DNA from: an uncultured Acetatifactor sp.
GTDB lineage: Bacteria; Bacillota; Clostridia; Lachnospirales; Lachnospiraceae
NCBI GenBank assembly: GCA_947627535.1
Contig: CANQWM010000003.1
Coordinates: 1 to 64,000 of the forward strand
Direction of reading: 5' to 3'
Length of the DNA: 64,000 nt
Numbering within the stretch: position 1 is the stretch's first letter; each line of letters starts with the position of its first letter. Position numbers and translations under genes: made by a program. Under the pieces are notes generated by a model that saw only the letters and a list, made by a program, of their open reading frames with translations, searched no databases and was not told the DNA's origin. This document shows positions 26,582-36,054 of the stretch, one piece after another.

Positions 26582-27262
26582 ATGCAGTTGGGAGGAATCC
26601 GTGACGATCATGACACAGGGATGCATCATGTCACTTCGTGCCTGCACGATCATGGGCATTCATTGGAAGGAAATCTGAAAGCGGCGTCGGCTGCAGGCGC
26701 CGAAGCACGACAGATCATCCGGGAAGATCAGGGGCAGAATGTACAGCTTTCCCTGACGGATTGGGCCAGGAAGCTGTTTCGGGAAACGGGGAACAGGCTT
26801 CTGGGATTCTGGCGCGGAAATCCTGCATCCTCCGGGGAGACGGGAGAAAATGCGGGCGTTGTCCGGACGCCGATGCCGCTCGAGACAAATGACGCAAGTG
26901 TCATAAACAAAAGCCTGGCGGGACAAAGCGCATTTGTACAGCAGAACGCTTATTTTGCCGCGGTTTCACCTCAACCTCAAGGGGCGGTAAGGATTCCGCT
27001 GGGACAGAGAATAAAAATGAAGTGCAGGAAGGCGGCGGGCCAGATGGCGGATCATCTGCCGGGCCGTTTTCTGGCCAGATTTGGGTTTCAGAAGAAAGGA
27101 TCCTTTCAGTCGGGAAAAGAGAGCGCGAAGGAGGATCTTCGCAGGAAAAGCAGGTATCGGGAGGACACGCTGGAGATCGAATGCGTTCTTACGGACGAAA
27201 GTTATCTCCTGGACTCCTACGACAGGAACGGAGAGTATACGCAGCTTACCACAAGGAAGTGA
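26582..27262 (+). CDS. Hypothetical protein
   Basis: 226 residues from the ATG at 26582 (AAAGGGGG upstream). Soluble, with a His/Asp-rich start (RDDHDTGMHHVTSCLHDHGH), a middle helix and a basic C-terminus ending LLDSYDRNGEYTQLTTRK. No known domain is recognised. It is followed by the metG promoter and T-box leader. The His-rich start might bind metal. Frame use and length support it as a real gene, though no function can be given. Confidence 0.6.
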   Translation: MQLGGIRDDHDTGMHHVTSCLHDHGHSLEGNLKAASAAGAEARQIIREDQGQNVQLSLTDWARKLFRETGNRLLGFWRGNPASSGETGENAGVVRTPMPLETNDASVINKSLAGQSAFVQQNAYFAAVSPQPQGAVRIPLGQRIKMKCRKAAGQMADHLPGRFLARFGFQKKGSFQSGKESAKEDLRRKSRYREDTLEIECVLTDESYLLDSYDRNGEYTQLTTRK

Positions 27263-27303
27263 CGGCTCGGACCGCGGATCCTCAAAATTCCCAAAACCGG
27301 GGA

Positions 27304-27332
27304 TTGACAGAAGGCGGCGGTCTGTGTTATCT
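27304..27332 (+). promoter_or_regulatory. Promoter of the metG T-box transcript
   Basis: TTGACA (27304-27309) and TTATCT (27327-27332), spacing 17. The transcript starts near 27339. Confidence 0.65.
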
Positions 27333-27344
27333 TATGCAATAGAA

Positions 27345-27690
27345 GTCAGGATTCCGAAACGCAGAGACGGGGAAGAGTACACGGCGCTGACGCTTTACAG
27401 AGAACCTTCCGGGGAACTTCCGGCGGACTGAAAACAGGACGCGGGAGGATTCAAAAGCTGAGAGGAAGGAAGTAAAAGACGTGGAACATGGCCCTTGAGC
27501 AGCGCACCGAGCCGCCGGAGAGAAGCGGTAAGGCTGCGACAGGATCCGCCTGTTACAGCGGATAGGGTTATTGACCCGAAGAGGTCCGCCCCGCGAGGTG
27601 CGGACAAAGAGAAGTGGTACCACGGGTGATAAGGCCCGTCTTCTCGCACGGATAAAGTGCGTGAGGGCGGGCTTGTTTGTGTGGATAAGC
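27345..27690 (+). promoter_or_regulatory. T-box riboswitch sensing tRNA-Met
   Basis: The 494-base gap before metG holds a T-box leader. Conserved parts visible: the stem-I apical AGAGA-type element near 27400; the 3' side of stem I with AAGTAAAAGACGTGGAAC followed by ATG (27488-27490), a Met specifier codon; the T-box core AAGTGGTACCACGGG (27612-27625) whose UGGN pairs with the uncharged tRNA end; and a competing terminator in which GCCCGTCTTCTCGCAC pairs with GTGCGTGAGGGCGGGC and runs into TTGTTTGTG. Uncharged tRNA-Met should allow read-through into metG. Confidence 0.9.
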
Positions 27691-27756
27691 GGAGCGTTTC
27701 AGAGCTGCCAAAGAGCAGGCGGGAGTCAAAACAAGATTTGGAAAGGAGCAGAAGTC

Positions 27757-29799
27757 ATGCAGAACAAAGGACCTTATTACATTACTACGGCCATTGCTTA
27801 TGCCTCAGGAAAGCCTCACATCGGAAACAATTACGAGATCGTGCTTGCGGACAGCATCGCGCGGTTTAAGAGGAAGGAGGGATATGAGGTTTTCTTCCAG
27901 ACCGGCACCGACGAGCACGGCCAGAAGATTGAACTGAAGGCGCAGGAGGCCGGCGTGACGCCCAAGGAATATGTGGACAGGGTGGCGGGAGAGATCCGCG
28001 GCTTATGCGATCTGCTGAATACCTCTTACGATAAGTTTATCCGTACCACGGACCGGGACCATGAACGCCAGGTGCAGAAGATGTTCAAACGCTTTTACGA
28101 TCAGGGAGACATCTATAAGGGAGCCTATGAGGGGATGTACTGTACGCCCTGCGAAGCCTTCTGGACGGAATCCCAGCTGGTGGACGGAAAGTGCCCGGAC
28201 TGCGGCAGAGAGGTAAAACCCGCAAAGGAGGAAGCGTACTTCTTCCGCATGAGCAAATATGCGGACAGGCTTATCGAGCATATCAACACCCATCCGGAAT
28301 TTATCCAGCCCGTGTCCCGCCGAAATGAGATGATGAACAATTTTCTGCTCCCGGGGCTGCAGGATCTGTGTTTATCCAGAACGACCTTCCAGTGGGGGAT
28401 TCCCGTGGACTTCGACCCGGGTCATGTGGTGTATGTATGGTTTGACGCCCTGACCAACTATATCACCGGAATCGGTTATGATGCCGAGGGCAACAGCACG
28501 GAACAGTATAAAAAGCTCTGGCCGGCGGCCCTGCACCTGATCGGAAAGGATATCATCCGGTTCCATACGATTTACTGGCCCATTTTCCTGATGGCCCTTG
28601 GAGAGCCGCTGCCGAAGCAGGTGTTCGGGCATCCCTGGCTTTTGATGAACAACGATAAGATGAGCAAGTCCAAGGGTAATGTGATCTATGCGGACGATCT
28701 GGTGCACTTTTTCGGCGTGGACGCCGTGCGTTATTATGTGCTCCATGAGACACCCTACGACAATGACGGAAACGTTACATGGGAGCTGCTCGCCGAGCGG
28801 ACGAACTCTGATCTGGCCAACACGCTGGGAAATCTGGTGAACCGTACCGTTTCCATGAGCAACAAATATTTCGGCGGCGTTGTGGAGAACCGCCGCGCCC
28901 GATTAAACGAAAACGACGCGGCCATCGACGAAGATCTGATCAAGACCGTGACCGGCGCTTTTGAAAAATGCAGGACGAACATGCAGAGCCTGCGCGTGGC
29001 GGATGCCCTGACGGAAATTTTCGCCATATTCAAGCGCTGCAACAAATATATCGACGAGACGGAACCCTGGGTGCTGGGAAAGGAGAAGGACAGCGATCCC
29101 AAAAAGGCGGACAGACTTGCCACCGTGCTGTACCATCTGGTGGAGAGCATCGTCATCGGCGCTTCCATGCTGCAGCCCTTCCTGCCGGAGACGGCGGAGA
29201 AAATTGCGGCCCAGATGGGAACGAAGCTGCGGGAGTTTGACGAGCTGGACCGCTTCGGAATCTACCCCGACGGGGGCAGGGTGACAGATCAGCCCCAGAT
29301 TCTGTTTGCAAGGCTGGACAAGAAGGAAGTGTGCAGGCGGGAGGAAGAGATCGCGGCGGCCCAGAAAGCAGAGGCGGCCAGGACAGAAACGGCCCGGAAG
29401 GCAGAGGGGGCCGGAGCAGGAGAAAGCGGGAAGGCTGCGGAGAAGGGGACGACCGTCTGTCTGGAGCCCAAGCCGGAGATCACATACGATGATTTTGCAA
29501 AACTGCAGTTCCAGGTGGGAGAGATTCTCTCCTGCGAGGCGGTTCCGAAGTCAAAAAAACTGCTGTGCAGTCAGGTTAAGATCGGAAACAGCGTTCGCCA
29601 GATCGTGTCCGGGATCAGATCCGGTTATACCCCGGAGGAAATGGTGGGGAAGAAAGTGATGGTGCTGGTAAACCTGAAGCCTGCGACCCTGGCGGGCGTA
29701 GTGTCGGAGGGTATGCTGCTCTGCGCCGAGGATGGGGAAGGAAATCTCGCGCTTGTGATCCCGGATAAGGAAATGCCGGCCGGAGCGGAGATCTGCTGA
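27757..29799 (+). CDS. metG: Methionyl-tRNA synthetase
   Basis: 680 residues from the ATG at 27757 (AAAGGAGC upstream). The class-I catalytic core shows the HIGH-type KPHIGN, and KMSKS as DKMSKSKGN. A zinc insertion has CTPCEAFW and CPDCG. The C-terminal domain (FAKLQFQVGEILSCEAVP ... VMVLVNLKPATLAGVVSEGM) is the EMAP/Arc1p-type tRNA-binding dimerisation domain, joined by an Ala/Glu-rich linker. It is controlled by the T-box leader directly upstream. Confidence 0.97.
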   Translation: MQNKGPYYITTAIAYASGKPHIGNNYEIVLADSIARFKRKEGYEVFFQTGTDEHGQKIELKAQEAGVTPKEYVDRVAGEIRGLCDLLNTSYDKFIRTTDRDHERQVQKMFKRFYDQGDIYKGAYEGMYCTPCEAFWTESQLVDGKCPDCGREVKPAKEEAYFFRMSKYADRLIEHINTHPEFIQPVSRRNEMMNNFLLPGLQDLCLSRTTFQWGIPVDFDPGHVVYVWFDALTNYITGIGYDAEGNSTEQYKKLWPAALHLIGKDIIRFHTIYWPIFLMALGEPLPKQVFGHPWLLMNNDKMSKSKGNVIYADDLVHFFGVDAVRYYVLHETPYDNDGNVTWELLAERTNSDLANTLGNLVNRTVSMSNKYFGGVVENRRARLNENDAAIDEDLIKTVTGAFEKCRTNMQSLRVADALTEIFAIFKRCNKYIDETEPWVLGKEKDSDPKKADRLATVLYHLVESIVIGASMLQPFLPETAEKIAAQMGTKLREFDELDRFGIYPDGGRVTDQPQILFARLDKKEVCRREEEIAAAQKAEAARTETARKAEGAGAGESGKAAEKGTTVCLEPKPEITYDDFAKLQFQVGEILSCEAVPKSKKLLCSQVKIGNSVRQIVSGIRSGYTPEEMVGKKVMVLVNLKPATLAGVVSEGMLLCAEDGEGNLALVIPDKEMPAGAEIC

Positions 29800-29914
29800 A
29801 TGCGGGCGCCGGGGTGAGGAAGTGTAAATTCTTTGTTAATTTTCCAAAAGAGGGCTTAAAATTTCCGCAAAAATGAGTTATACTGCCCTATATAAGCGTC
29901 TTAAGAGGTGAAGA

Positions 29915-30868
29915 ATGATTAAAGAAGAATTTTACTATGATTCCAGGGACGGGGTCAGCAAGCTGCATGCGGTGCGTTATACACCTGACAATGACGAAGA
30001 CGTTCGTTGTGTGGTCCAGATTGTTCATGGTATGGCGGAGTATGTGGAGCGATACGAAGAGTTCGCAGAATATCTGACGTCCAGAGGGATCGTCGTCACC
30101 GGGGAAGACCATATGGGGCATGGAAAATCCGTGGGCAAGGATGGGAAGTTCGGGTATTTCTGCGAACAGGATCCGGCCACGGTGCTGGTCAGGGATGTGC
30201 ACAGGCTGAAAAAGGCTACTCAGGAGATTTTTCCCGGTGTTCCCTATGTTATCCTGGGCCACAGCATGGGTTCCTTTATTGCACGCAATTATATGTTCCG
30301 ATATGGGACAGGCATTTCCGGCGCTGTTATCATGGGGACAGGCATGCCGGACAAGAGGCTGATGGTTCTGTCCAGGACGGTTGCCGGTATGCAGAAGGCG
30401 GTCATGGGCTCCCGTCATGTCAGTGAGATGATTAACAGGCTGGCTTTCGGCAAGTACAACCAGGGAATCGAGAATCCACGGACGGAATTTGACTGGCTTT
30501 CCCGGGATCCGGAGCGCGTGGATCGATATATTGCGGATCCCATGTGCGGCTTTACTTTTACGGTAAACGGTTTTTCCACGCTCTTTGAACTGATTCTCAG
30601 ACTGCATGTGGCAGATAATCTGGAGCGGATTCCCAAAAAGCTTCCGGTGCTGATGGTTTCGGGAACGGCCGACCCGGTGGGGGACTACGGCAAGGGCGTA
30701 CAGAAGGCTTATAATATGATGCAGGATGCGGGACTGGAAAACATCTTCCTTAAGATGTACGAGGGAGACCGGCACGAGCTGCTCAACGAGACAAACCGGA
30801 GCGCTGTGGCACAGGATATCTGTTTTTGGATCGAGGACGTCATACTTCACGGAGGCCGGCAGGAGTGA
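29915..30868 (+). CDS. Alpha/beta hydrolase, monoacylglycerol-lipase-like
   Basis: 317 residues; AAGAGGTG precedes the ATG. Hydrolase_4 pattern: VQIVHGMAEYVERYEEFAEY, the nucleophile elbow ILGHSMGSFIARNY (Ser in GHSMG), Asp in SGTADPVGDYGKG, and His in YEGDRHELLNE, a complete catalytic triad. No signal peptide. Family members cleave monoacylglycerols or lysophospholipids. The next gene starts inside its stop codon (GTGA), so the two are coupled. Confidence 0.88.
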   Translation: MIKEEFYYDSRDGVSKLHAVRYTPDNDEDVRCVVQIVHGMAEYVERYEEFAEYLTSRGIVVTGEDHMGHGKSVGKDGKFGYFCEQDPATVLVRDVHRLKKATQEIFPGVPYVILGHSMGSFIARNYMFRYGTGISGAVIMGTGMPDKRLMVLSRTVAGMQKAVMGSRHVSEMINRLAFGKYNQGIENPRTEFDWLSRDPERVDRYIADPMCGFTFTVNGFSTLFELILRLHVADNLERIPKKLPVLMVSGTADPVGDYGKGVQKAYNMMQDAGLENIFLKMYEGDRHELLNETNRSAVAQDICFWIEDVILHGGRQE

Positions 30869-31350
30869 ATACGGATACGGCGGATGCGCCTTATGAGGTC
30901 AGATGGGCAAGGGAGGACGAATGGGCTCCCGCTATGAAAATGATCTGGCGTACTTTTCTTCGGTATGATGGACAGGATTATACGGAGGAGGGCATCAGGA
31001 ATTTTTTTGACTTTATAACGGATGACGATCTCTACAGAGCCTTTCTGCGCGGTGAATATCAGGTTATGGTGGCGCTGGCCCAGGGAACTGTCATCGGCGC
31101 CGGATCCCTTCGGAACAGGAACCATCTGTCCCTGCTGTTTGTGGACGGAGCTTATCATCGCAGAGGCGTGGGAAGCGCCATCTTGATACGGCTCTGTGAT
31201 TATCTGGAGCATGAGCTGGGAGAGCGTTATATTTCTCTGAAGGCAGCGCCTTACGCGGTTGGATTTTACCGGAAGCTGGGATTTCGGGTGGTTAGGCCGG
31301 AGGCGGAATACTCCGGAATAAGAGTGACGGATATGGTAAAGATTTTATAG
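30865..31350 (+). CDS. GNAT-family N-acetyltransferase
   Basis: 161 residues from a GTG at 30865 that overlaps the previous stop by four bases; GGAGG lies upstream. Motif A is clear: LLFVDGAYHRRGVGSAILIR (acetyl-CoA loop RRGVGS), then motif B AAPYAVGFYRKLGFRVV. Substrate unknown. Coupled to the lipase-like gene and followed 29 bases later by yesL-like. Confidence 0.85.
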   Translation: MNTDTADAPYEVRWAREDEWAPAMKMIWRTFLRYDGQDYTEEGIRNFFDFITDDDLYRAFLRGEYQVMVALAQGTVIGAGSLRNRNHLSLLFVDGAYHRRGVGSAILIRLCDYLEHELGERYISLKAAPYAVGFYRKLGFRVVRPEAEYSGIRVTDMVKIL

Positions 31351-31379
31351 GCCGTTTTTGCGGCGGAACGGGAGGAAAC

Positions 31380-32105
31380 ATGAAAATTTTTGATATTGAC
31401 AGCCCTTTGATGCAGGCGCTGAGCAAGGTGGCGGATCTTGTGCTTCTGAATTTGCTGACGCTGGCCTGCTGTCTTCCTGTGATTACCATCGGCCCGGCGC
31501 TGACGGCACTGAACCACATGGCGCTGAAGATCGCACGGAATGAGGAGGTTTATATCGCCCGGGGCTTTTTTAAGTCCTTTAAGGAGAACTTCCGCCAGGG
31601 TGTGCTGATCTGGCTTCTGTTTCTGGCGCTTGGAGCGGTTCTGGTGTGCGACTATTTTATTCTGCTTGATTCGAAAACAAGGTACGCCTCTGTGATGCTG
31701 GTTCTGGTTCTTGTGGCGGCGGCATTTGTTATTTTTACATTCCTGTATACGTTCCCTGTACTGGCAAGGTTCCACAATACGATCAAGGCGACTTTGAAGA
31801 ATGCGTTTATGATCAGCGTGGCGCAGTTCCCCAAGACGATACTGATGTTTGTGATGTATCTGATCCCGGTGCTGGTTTTCCTGAATTTCTTTCAGCTGAT
31901 CCCCTTTGTGCTGTTCTTTGGACTCTCTGTTCCGGCGTGGGGGTCCGCGAAATTATATAATAAGTTTTTTAAGAAGCTGGAAGACAGCTACTGGGAGCGC
32001 CATAAAAACGACGCCGGAGAGGAAGGACAGGCGGACGAGGAGGAAGACGTCAGAATCTTCCGGGATGAGCTGGACGAAACGCTTCAGGATCGGACGCACC
32101 AGTGA
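31380..32105 (+). CDS. YesL-like DUF624 membrane protein
   Basis: 241 residues with about five or six membrane helices (VADLVLLNLLTLACCLPVIT, IWLLFLALGAVLVCDYFIL). The opening with NLLTLACCLPVITIGPALTA is the hallmark of DUF624/YesL, often found in carbohydrate-uptake gene clusters. The C-terminus is acidic and cytosolic. A hairpin terminator follows. Here no transporter is adjacent except the ATPase downstream. Confidence 0.85.
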   Translation: MKIFDIDSPLMQALSKVADLVLLNLLTLACCLPVITIGPALTALNHMALKIARNEEVYIARGFFKSFKENFRQGVLIWLLFLALGAVLVCDYFILLDSKTRYASVMLVLVLVAAAFVIFTFLYTFPVLARFHNTIKATLKNAFMISVAQFPKTILMFVMYLIPVLVFLNFFQLIPFVLFFGLSVPAWGSAKLYNKFFKKLEDSYWERHKNDAGEEGQADEEEDVRIFRDELDETLQDRTHQ

Positions 32106-32113
32106 GACATTGT

Positions 32114-32145
32114 AAATATGCCAAAAAAACGGCGATATTTTTGTT
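32114..32145 (+). terminator. Probable terminator after the yesL-like gene
   Basis: AAATATGCC (32114-32122) pairs with GGC-G-ATATTT (32131-32140), one bulge, loop of A residues, then TTG. The rest of the 227-base gap before the ABC ATPase contains AT-rich DNA with a TATACT near 32250 but no clear -35. Confidence 0.55.
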
Positions 32146-32332
32146 CAACTTGACGAATTTTAGAAAAGTAGAAAAGAATAATAAGCATTTTTAACAATCT
32201 GCCGGAAAATCTTTGTGTAATAGTGGTATGGCATTTTGGGCTGATTTTCGCTATACTTAAATATGTATTAAACGGCGGAGGCCGCTTAATAAATACAGGA
32301 AACCAACTTACATGAAAGGAGCTACATAATTT

Positions 32333-33448
32333 ATGGCAAGTCTATCTCTGAAAAACATTACCAAGGTGTATCCCAACGGCTTTGAGGCAGTTAAGGATTT
32401 CAACCTGGAGATCAAGGATCAGGAGTTTATCATTTTTGTAGGCCCTTCCGGCTGCGGTAAATCTACAACCCTTCGTATGATCGCAGGTCTGGAGGATATC
32501 ACTTCCGGTGAACTGAAGATCGGTGACAGAGTGGTTAACGATGTGGAGCCCAAGGACAGGGACATTGCGATGGTGTTCCAGAACTATGCTCTGTATCCTC
32601 ATATGTCTGTGTATGATAACATGGCATTTGGCCTGAAGCTGAGAAAGGTTCCCAAGGACCAGATCGACAAGATGGTGAAGGAAGCAGCTAAAATCCTTGA
32701 CCTGACTCCCCTTCTTGACCGTAAGCCCAAGGCTCTGTCCGGTGGTCAGAGACAGCGTGTGGCAATGGGCCGTGCTATCGTGCGTAACCCCAAGGTATTC
32801 CTGATGGATGAGCCTCTGTCCAACCTGGATGCAAAGCTGCGTGTGCAGATGAGAATTGAGATCGCAAAACTGCATCAGAGACTGGGAACCACCATCATCT
32901 ACGTTACCCATGACCAGACCGAGGCTATGACGCTGGGAACCAGGATCGTCGTTATGAAGGACGGTGTGATCCAGCAGGTTGATACCCCTCAGAATCTGTA
33001 TGAGAAGCCCTGCAACCTGTTTGTGGCAGGATTTATGGGATCCCCTCAGATGAACTTCCTGGATGCAACCGTGAAGGTGGTAGGTGACGTCGCTCATCTT
33101 GATATTGCGGGACACAGCGTTCCTCTGCCCCCGGCAAAGTCCAAGAAGCTGATTGAAGGCGGTTATGACGAGAAGGTTGTCACCTTCGGTATCCGTCCTG
33201 AAGATGTATACGATTCACCTGCATTCATTGAGGCGGCTCCTCAGCAGAGCGTGTTTGAATCCACCGTCAGAGTTTATGAGCTGCTCGGTGCGGAGGTTTA
33301 TCTGTATTTTGATCTGGAGGAGTTCCCGATTACCGCGAGAGTGGACTCCCGTACTACCGCAAGGCCTGGCGACGTGATCAAGTTCGCGTTCGATGTGGAA
33401 AAGATCCATGTCTTTGATAAGGAGACGGAGCAGATTATCACGAACTAG
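32333..33448 (+). CDS. Sugar ABC transporter ATP-binding protein (MsmX/UgpC type)
   Basis: 371 residues; GAAAGGAGC lies upstream. Walker A GPSGCGKSTT, Q loop VFQNYALYPHMSVYDNMAFG, signature LSGGQRQRVAMGRAIV, Walker B FLMDEPLSNLD, and H loop YVTHDQTEAM are intact. A C-terminal MOBE/TOBE domain (about 240-371) is typical of CUT1 sugar importers. Such ATPases often serve several importers in Firmicutes, which fits the absence of permeases here and could serve the orphan binding protein at 6159; this is inference. A terminator and a PucR-type regulator follow. Confidence 0.92.
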   Translation: MASLSLKNITKVYPNGFEAVKDFNLEIKDQEFIIFVGPSGCGKSTTLRMIAGLEDITSGELKIGDRVVNDVEPKDRDIAMVFQNYALYPHMSVYDNMAFGLKLRKVPKDQIDKMVKEAAKILDLTPLLDRKPKALSGGQRQRVAMGRAIVRNPKVFLMDEPLSNLDAKLRVQMRIEIAKLHQRLGTTIIYVTHDQTEAMTLGTRIVVMKDGVIQQVDTPQNLYEKPCNLFVAGFMGSPQMNFLDATVKVVGDVAHLDIAGHSVPLPPAKSKKLIEGGYDEKVVTFGIRPEDVYDSPAFIEAAPQQSVFESTVRVYELLGAEVYLYFDLEEFPITARVDSRTTARPGDVIKFAFDVEKIHVFDKETEQIITN

Positions 33449-33460
33449 TATGGAGCGTTA

Positions 33461-33493
33461 AGGGGTGCTGGCGACAGCACCCCTTATTTTTCT
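33461..33493 (+). terminator. Intrinsic terminator after the ABC ATPase gene
   Basis: AGGGGTGCTG (33461-33470) pairs with CAGCACCCCT (33475-33484), tetraloop GCGA, then TATTTTTCT. Confidence 0.9.
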
Positions 33494-33525
33494 ATTGTAT
33501 CTTAAGAAAGGCCGGGTTTTATAAG

Positions 33526-34614
33526 ATGATTTCAAGTCAGACCATTCAGACCAGCATAGATGAGCTGAAGGCGATAACAAAGGTAGATTTGTTTGTATAT
33601 GATTTGTCCGGTATGCAGATAGCGGCTACCGCAGAACAGACGGAGCTGTTGGATGAGCTGATCAATGCATTTGCGGTTTCGCCCGCTGACAGTCAGGTGA
33701 TAGGGATGCACCATCTCTTTAAGATCCTTGATGAGGGAGAATTGGAGTATGTGCTGGTCGCAAGGGGAAACGGCGAGGATGCTTATATGGTGGGCAGAAT
33801 AGCGGTCTGTCAGCTTCAGAATCTTGCGATTGCCTATAAGGAGCGGTTTGACCGCAATAATTTCTTTCAGAACCTGCTTTTGGACAATTTGCTTCTGGTG
33901 GATATCTATAACCGGGCAAAAAAGCTTCGGATCGAGGTTACAGCGCCAAGAGTGGTGTTCCTGGTGGAAACAAAGACAGACAGGGATGGGATTGTGACAG
34001 AACTGCTGAAGGGAATGTTCACCAGCCAGTCAGGGGATTATATCACAGCCGTGGACGAGAGCAGCGTGATATTGATCAAGGCGGTGGAAGCAGACAGCAG
34101 TTATGATGATATGATAGAGACGGCGGAGACGATCGTTGCGCTGATGAACAGCGAAGCCATGCTGAACGTGAGAGTCGCTTTCGGGACGACGGTACAGGAG
34201 CTGAAGGATGTTTCAAAGTCTTACAAGGAAGCTAAGATGGCGCTTGACGTTGGAAAGATTTTTTATGCGGAAAAGAGTGTGGCCGCGTACAGTACACTGG
34301 GGATCGGCCGGCTGATCTATCAGCTGCCGGTAAATCTGTGTAAGATCTTTATTCAGGAGATCTTTGGCGACAATGTGCCTGATGATCTGGACGAAGAGAC
34401 CTTAAGCACCATCAACAAGTTCTTTGAAAACAATCTGAATGTGTCGGAAACCTCGAGACAGCTCTTTGTTCACAGGAATACACTGGTATACCGGATTGAA
34501 AAGCTTCAGAAGAGTACGGGGCTTGATCTGCGCAGCTTTGACGACGCGCTTACCTTTAAGATTGCCATGATGGTAGTGAATTATATGAAATATTTGGACA
34601 ATCTTGATTATTAA
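33526..34614 (+). CDS. PucR/CdaR-type transcriptional regulator
   Basis: 362 residues. N-terminal sensory part (about 1-110, DELKAITKVDLFVYDLSGM), a central GGDEF-like CdaR region (about 130-260), and a C-terminal PucR helix-turn-helix: FFENNLNVSETSRQLFVHRN, then YRIEKLQKSTGLDLRSFDD. The family regulates sugar-acid and purine genes. Its place directly after an MsmX-like ATPase suggests control of sugar uptake. Confidence 0.85.
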   Translation: MISSQTIQTSIDELKAITKVDLFVYDLSGMQIAATAEQTELLDELINAFAVSPADSQVIGMHHLFKILDEGELEYVLVARGNGEDAYMVGRIAVCQLQNLAIAYKERFDRNNFFQNLLLDNLLLVDIYNRAKKLRIEVTAPRVVFLVETKTDRDGIVTELLKGMFTSQSGDYITAVDESSVILIKAVEADSSYDDMIETAETIVALMNSEAMLNVRVAFGTTVQELKDVSKSYKEAKMALDVGKIFYAEKSVAAYSTLGIGRLIYQLPVNLCKIFIQEIFGDNVPDDLDEETLSTINKFFENNLNVSETSRQLFVHRNTLVYRIEKLQKSTGLDLRSFDDALTFKIAMMVVNYMKYLDNLDY

Positions 34615-34690
34615 GTCATTTTAAGACAACCTCCGGAATAGATATGGAATGGGCGTTCAGCTTATTTTATATTAATCCGGGGGTGTTTTT

Positions 34691-36004
34691 ATGGGATATG
34701 AGCGGCAAATAAAATATGTGGATTATTATGAGAACGGAGAGCGTGTGAAAGGGGGAGGTTTTGTAAAGACAGAGGTGCGGGACGGCAGGCTGAGAATGGA
34801 ACTGAACGTCCGGGGACTTTATCCGACGGATACCTTTGTCAGGGATGTGGTGTTAAAATGCGGGGATACGGAAGCAGTATTAGGGCAGATCTCTCTGCGG
34901 GAGGGCCAGGGGCGCTTTGAACATTCCTGTAGTATGGACCGGAGTATTGGAGATACCGGTATTGCTTATGACGCCCTGGAAGAGATCAGGGTTCCGGTAG
35001 GCGGGAGCAGGGATCTTAGCTGTATCTGGAGAAAAAAAGCGGGCAAGGCCGAAGAGCCGGAGGACAGCAGGAAGATGGCAGCAGCCGGAGAGCCGGAGGA
35101 TGAGGGGACGAAGACAAAGGTGAAAGAGCCGGAGGATAAGGGAACAGCGGCAGAGGTGAAAGAGCCGGAGGATGAGGGGACGAAGACAAAGGTGAAAGAG
35201 CCGGAGGATAAGGGGACAGCGGCAAAGGCTAGAGAGCCGGAGGATAAGGGAACAGCGGCAGAGGTGAAAGAGCCGGAGAATAAGGGGACGGCGGCAAGGG
35301 TTAGAGAGCCGGAGGATGAGGGAACAGCGGCAAGAGTGAAGGAGCCGGCGGCAGAGGTGAAAGAGCTGGAGAATGAGGGGACGGCAGCAGGGGTTAGAGG
35401 GCCGGAGGATGAGGAGGCGGCAAAGGTTAGAGAGCCGGAGGAGGACATCCGGGGTGCGGAAGGCGCCCCAAAAGCGGAAGATACTGAGAAAACGGAAAAG
35501 GTATGGAAAGCGGAAGAAGTTATTGGGGTGGAAAATATTGGGGTGGAAAAACCTGATGGGAAAGAAGCTGCAGGGCAGGGAGCGGCAGAAGAGAATCCGG
35601 AAAGAAAGCAGCTTTTGGAAGATAAGAAAAATAAAAAACGTGCCGTAAAGCTTCTGGAGGAAAAATGGCAGCAGATTTCCGCCATATATCCACATATCAG
35701 GCCGTTTCACGATGAGAGAGAGTATCTGTCTCTGGGACCTTCTGATTTTGTATTGTTTCCGGAAAAATTTTATCGGGCCGTGAACAACAGCTTTCTGCTG
35801 CATGGGTACTATAATTATGAGCATTTGATCCTTGCCAGATTGGAACAGCGGGGCGAGGCGAAATATTATCTGGGTGTGCCGGGCAACTATTACGACAGGG
35901 AAAAGCAGGTGGCAGTTATGTTTGGCTTTGAAAGCTTTGAATGTGACAGGGAACCTGCAAAATCAGGAGATTTTGGATATTATATGATGCGGGTTGAATT
36001 GTGA
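34691..36004 (+). CDS. DUF6128-like protein with a long acidic-basic repeat linker
   Basis: 437 residues. An N-terminal globular part (GYERQIKYVDYYENGERVKG ... DTEAVLGQISLREGQGRFEH) and a C-terminal part (IYPHIRPFHDEREYLSLG ... KYYLGVPGNYYDREKQVAVM) are conserved in Lachnospiraceae proteins now called DUF6128. Between them, residues about 130-255 are ten units near the consensus VKEPEDKGTAAE. No membrane or signal segment. The C-terminal domain looks able to bind a ligand or partner; function unknown. Its length probably varies by repeat number. Confidence 0.75.
   Translation: MGYERQIKYVDYYENGERVKGGGFVKTEVRDGRLRMELNVRGLYPTDTFVRDVVLKCGDTEAVLGQISLREGQGRFEHSCSMDRSIGDTGIAYDALEEIRVPVGGSRDLSCIWRKKAGKAEEPEDSRKMAAAGEPEDEGTKTKVKEPEDKGTAAEVKEPEDEGTKTKVKEPEDKGTAAKAREPEDKGTAAEVKEPENKGTAARVREPEDEGTAARVKEPAAEVKELENEGTAAGVRGPEDEEAAKVREPEEDIRGAEGAPKAEDTEKTEKVWKAEEVIGVENIGVEKPDGKEAAGQGAAEENPERKQLLEDKKNKKRAVKLLEEKWQQISAIYPHIRPFHDEREYLSLGPSDFVLFPEKFYRAVNNSFLLHGYYNYEHLILARLEQRGEAKYYLGVPGNYYDREKQVAVMFGFESFECDREPAKSGDFGYYMMRVEL
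35071..35450 (+). repeat. Degenerate 36-bp tandem repeats in the DUF6128-like gene
   Basis: About ten units of 36 bases, each starting near GTGAAAGAGCCGGAGGAT and encoding 12 residues; a few units are shortened (VKEPAAE, VRGPEDEEAAK). The copies differ by scattered bases and keep the frame, so the array is under coding constraint and prone to slip. Confidence 0.85.
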
Positions 36005-36054
36005 CACAAATGTCGGAAAACGTGCAAAGAGGTCAGACCGGCATATCCGGGCGC

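Noticed and set aside
35071..35450. Regular 36-bp repeats resembling a CRISPR array
   Set aside because: The repeats are contiguous with no spacers and stay in the coding frame.
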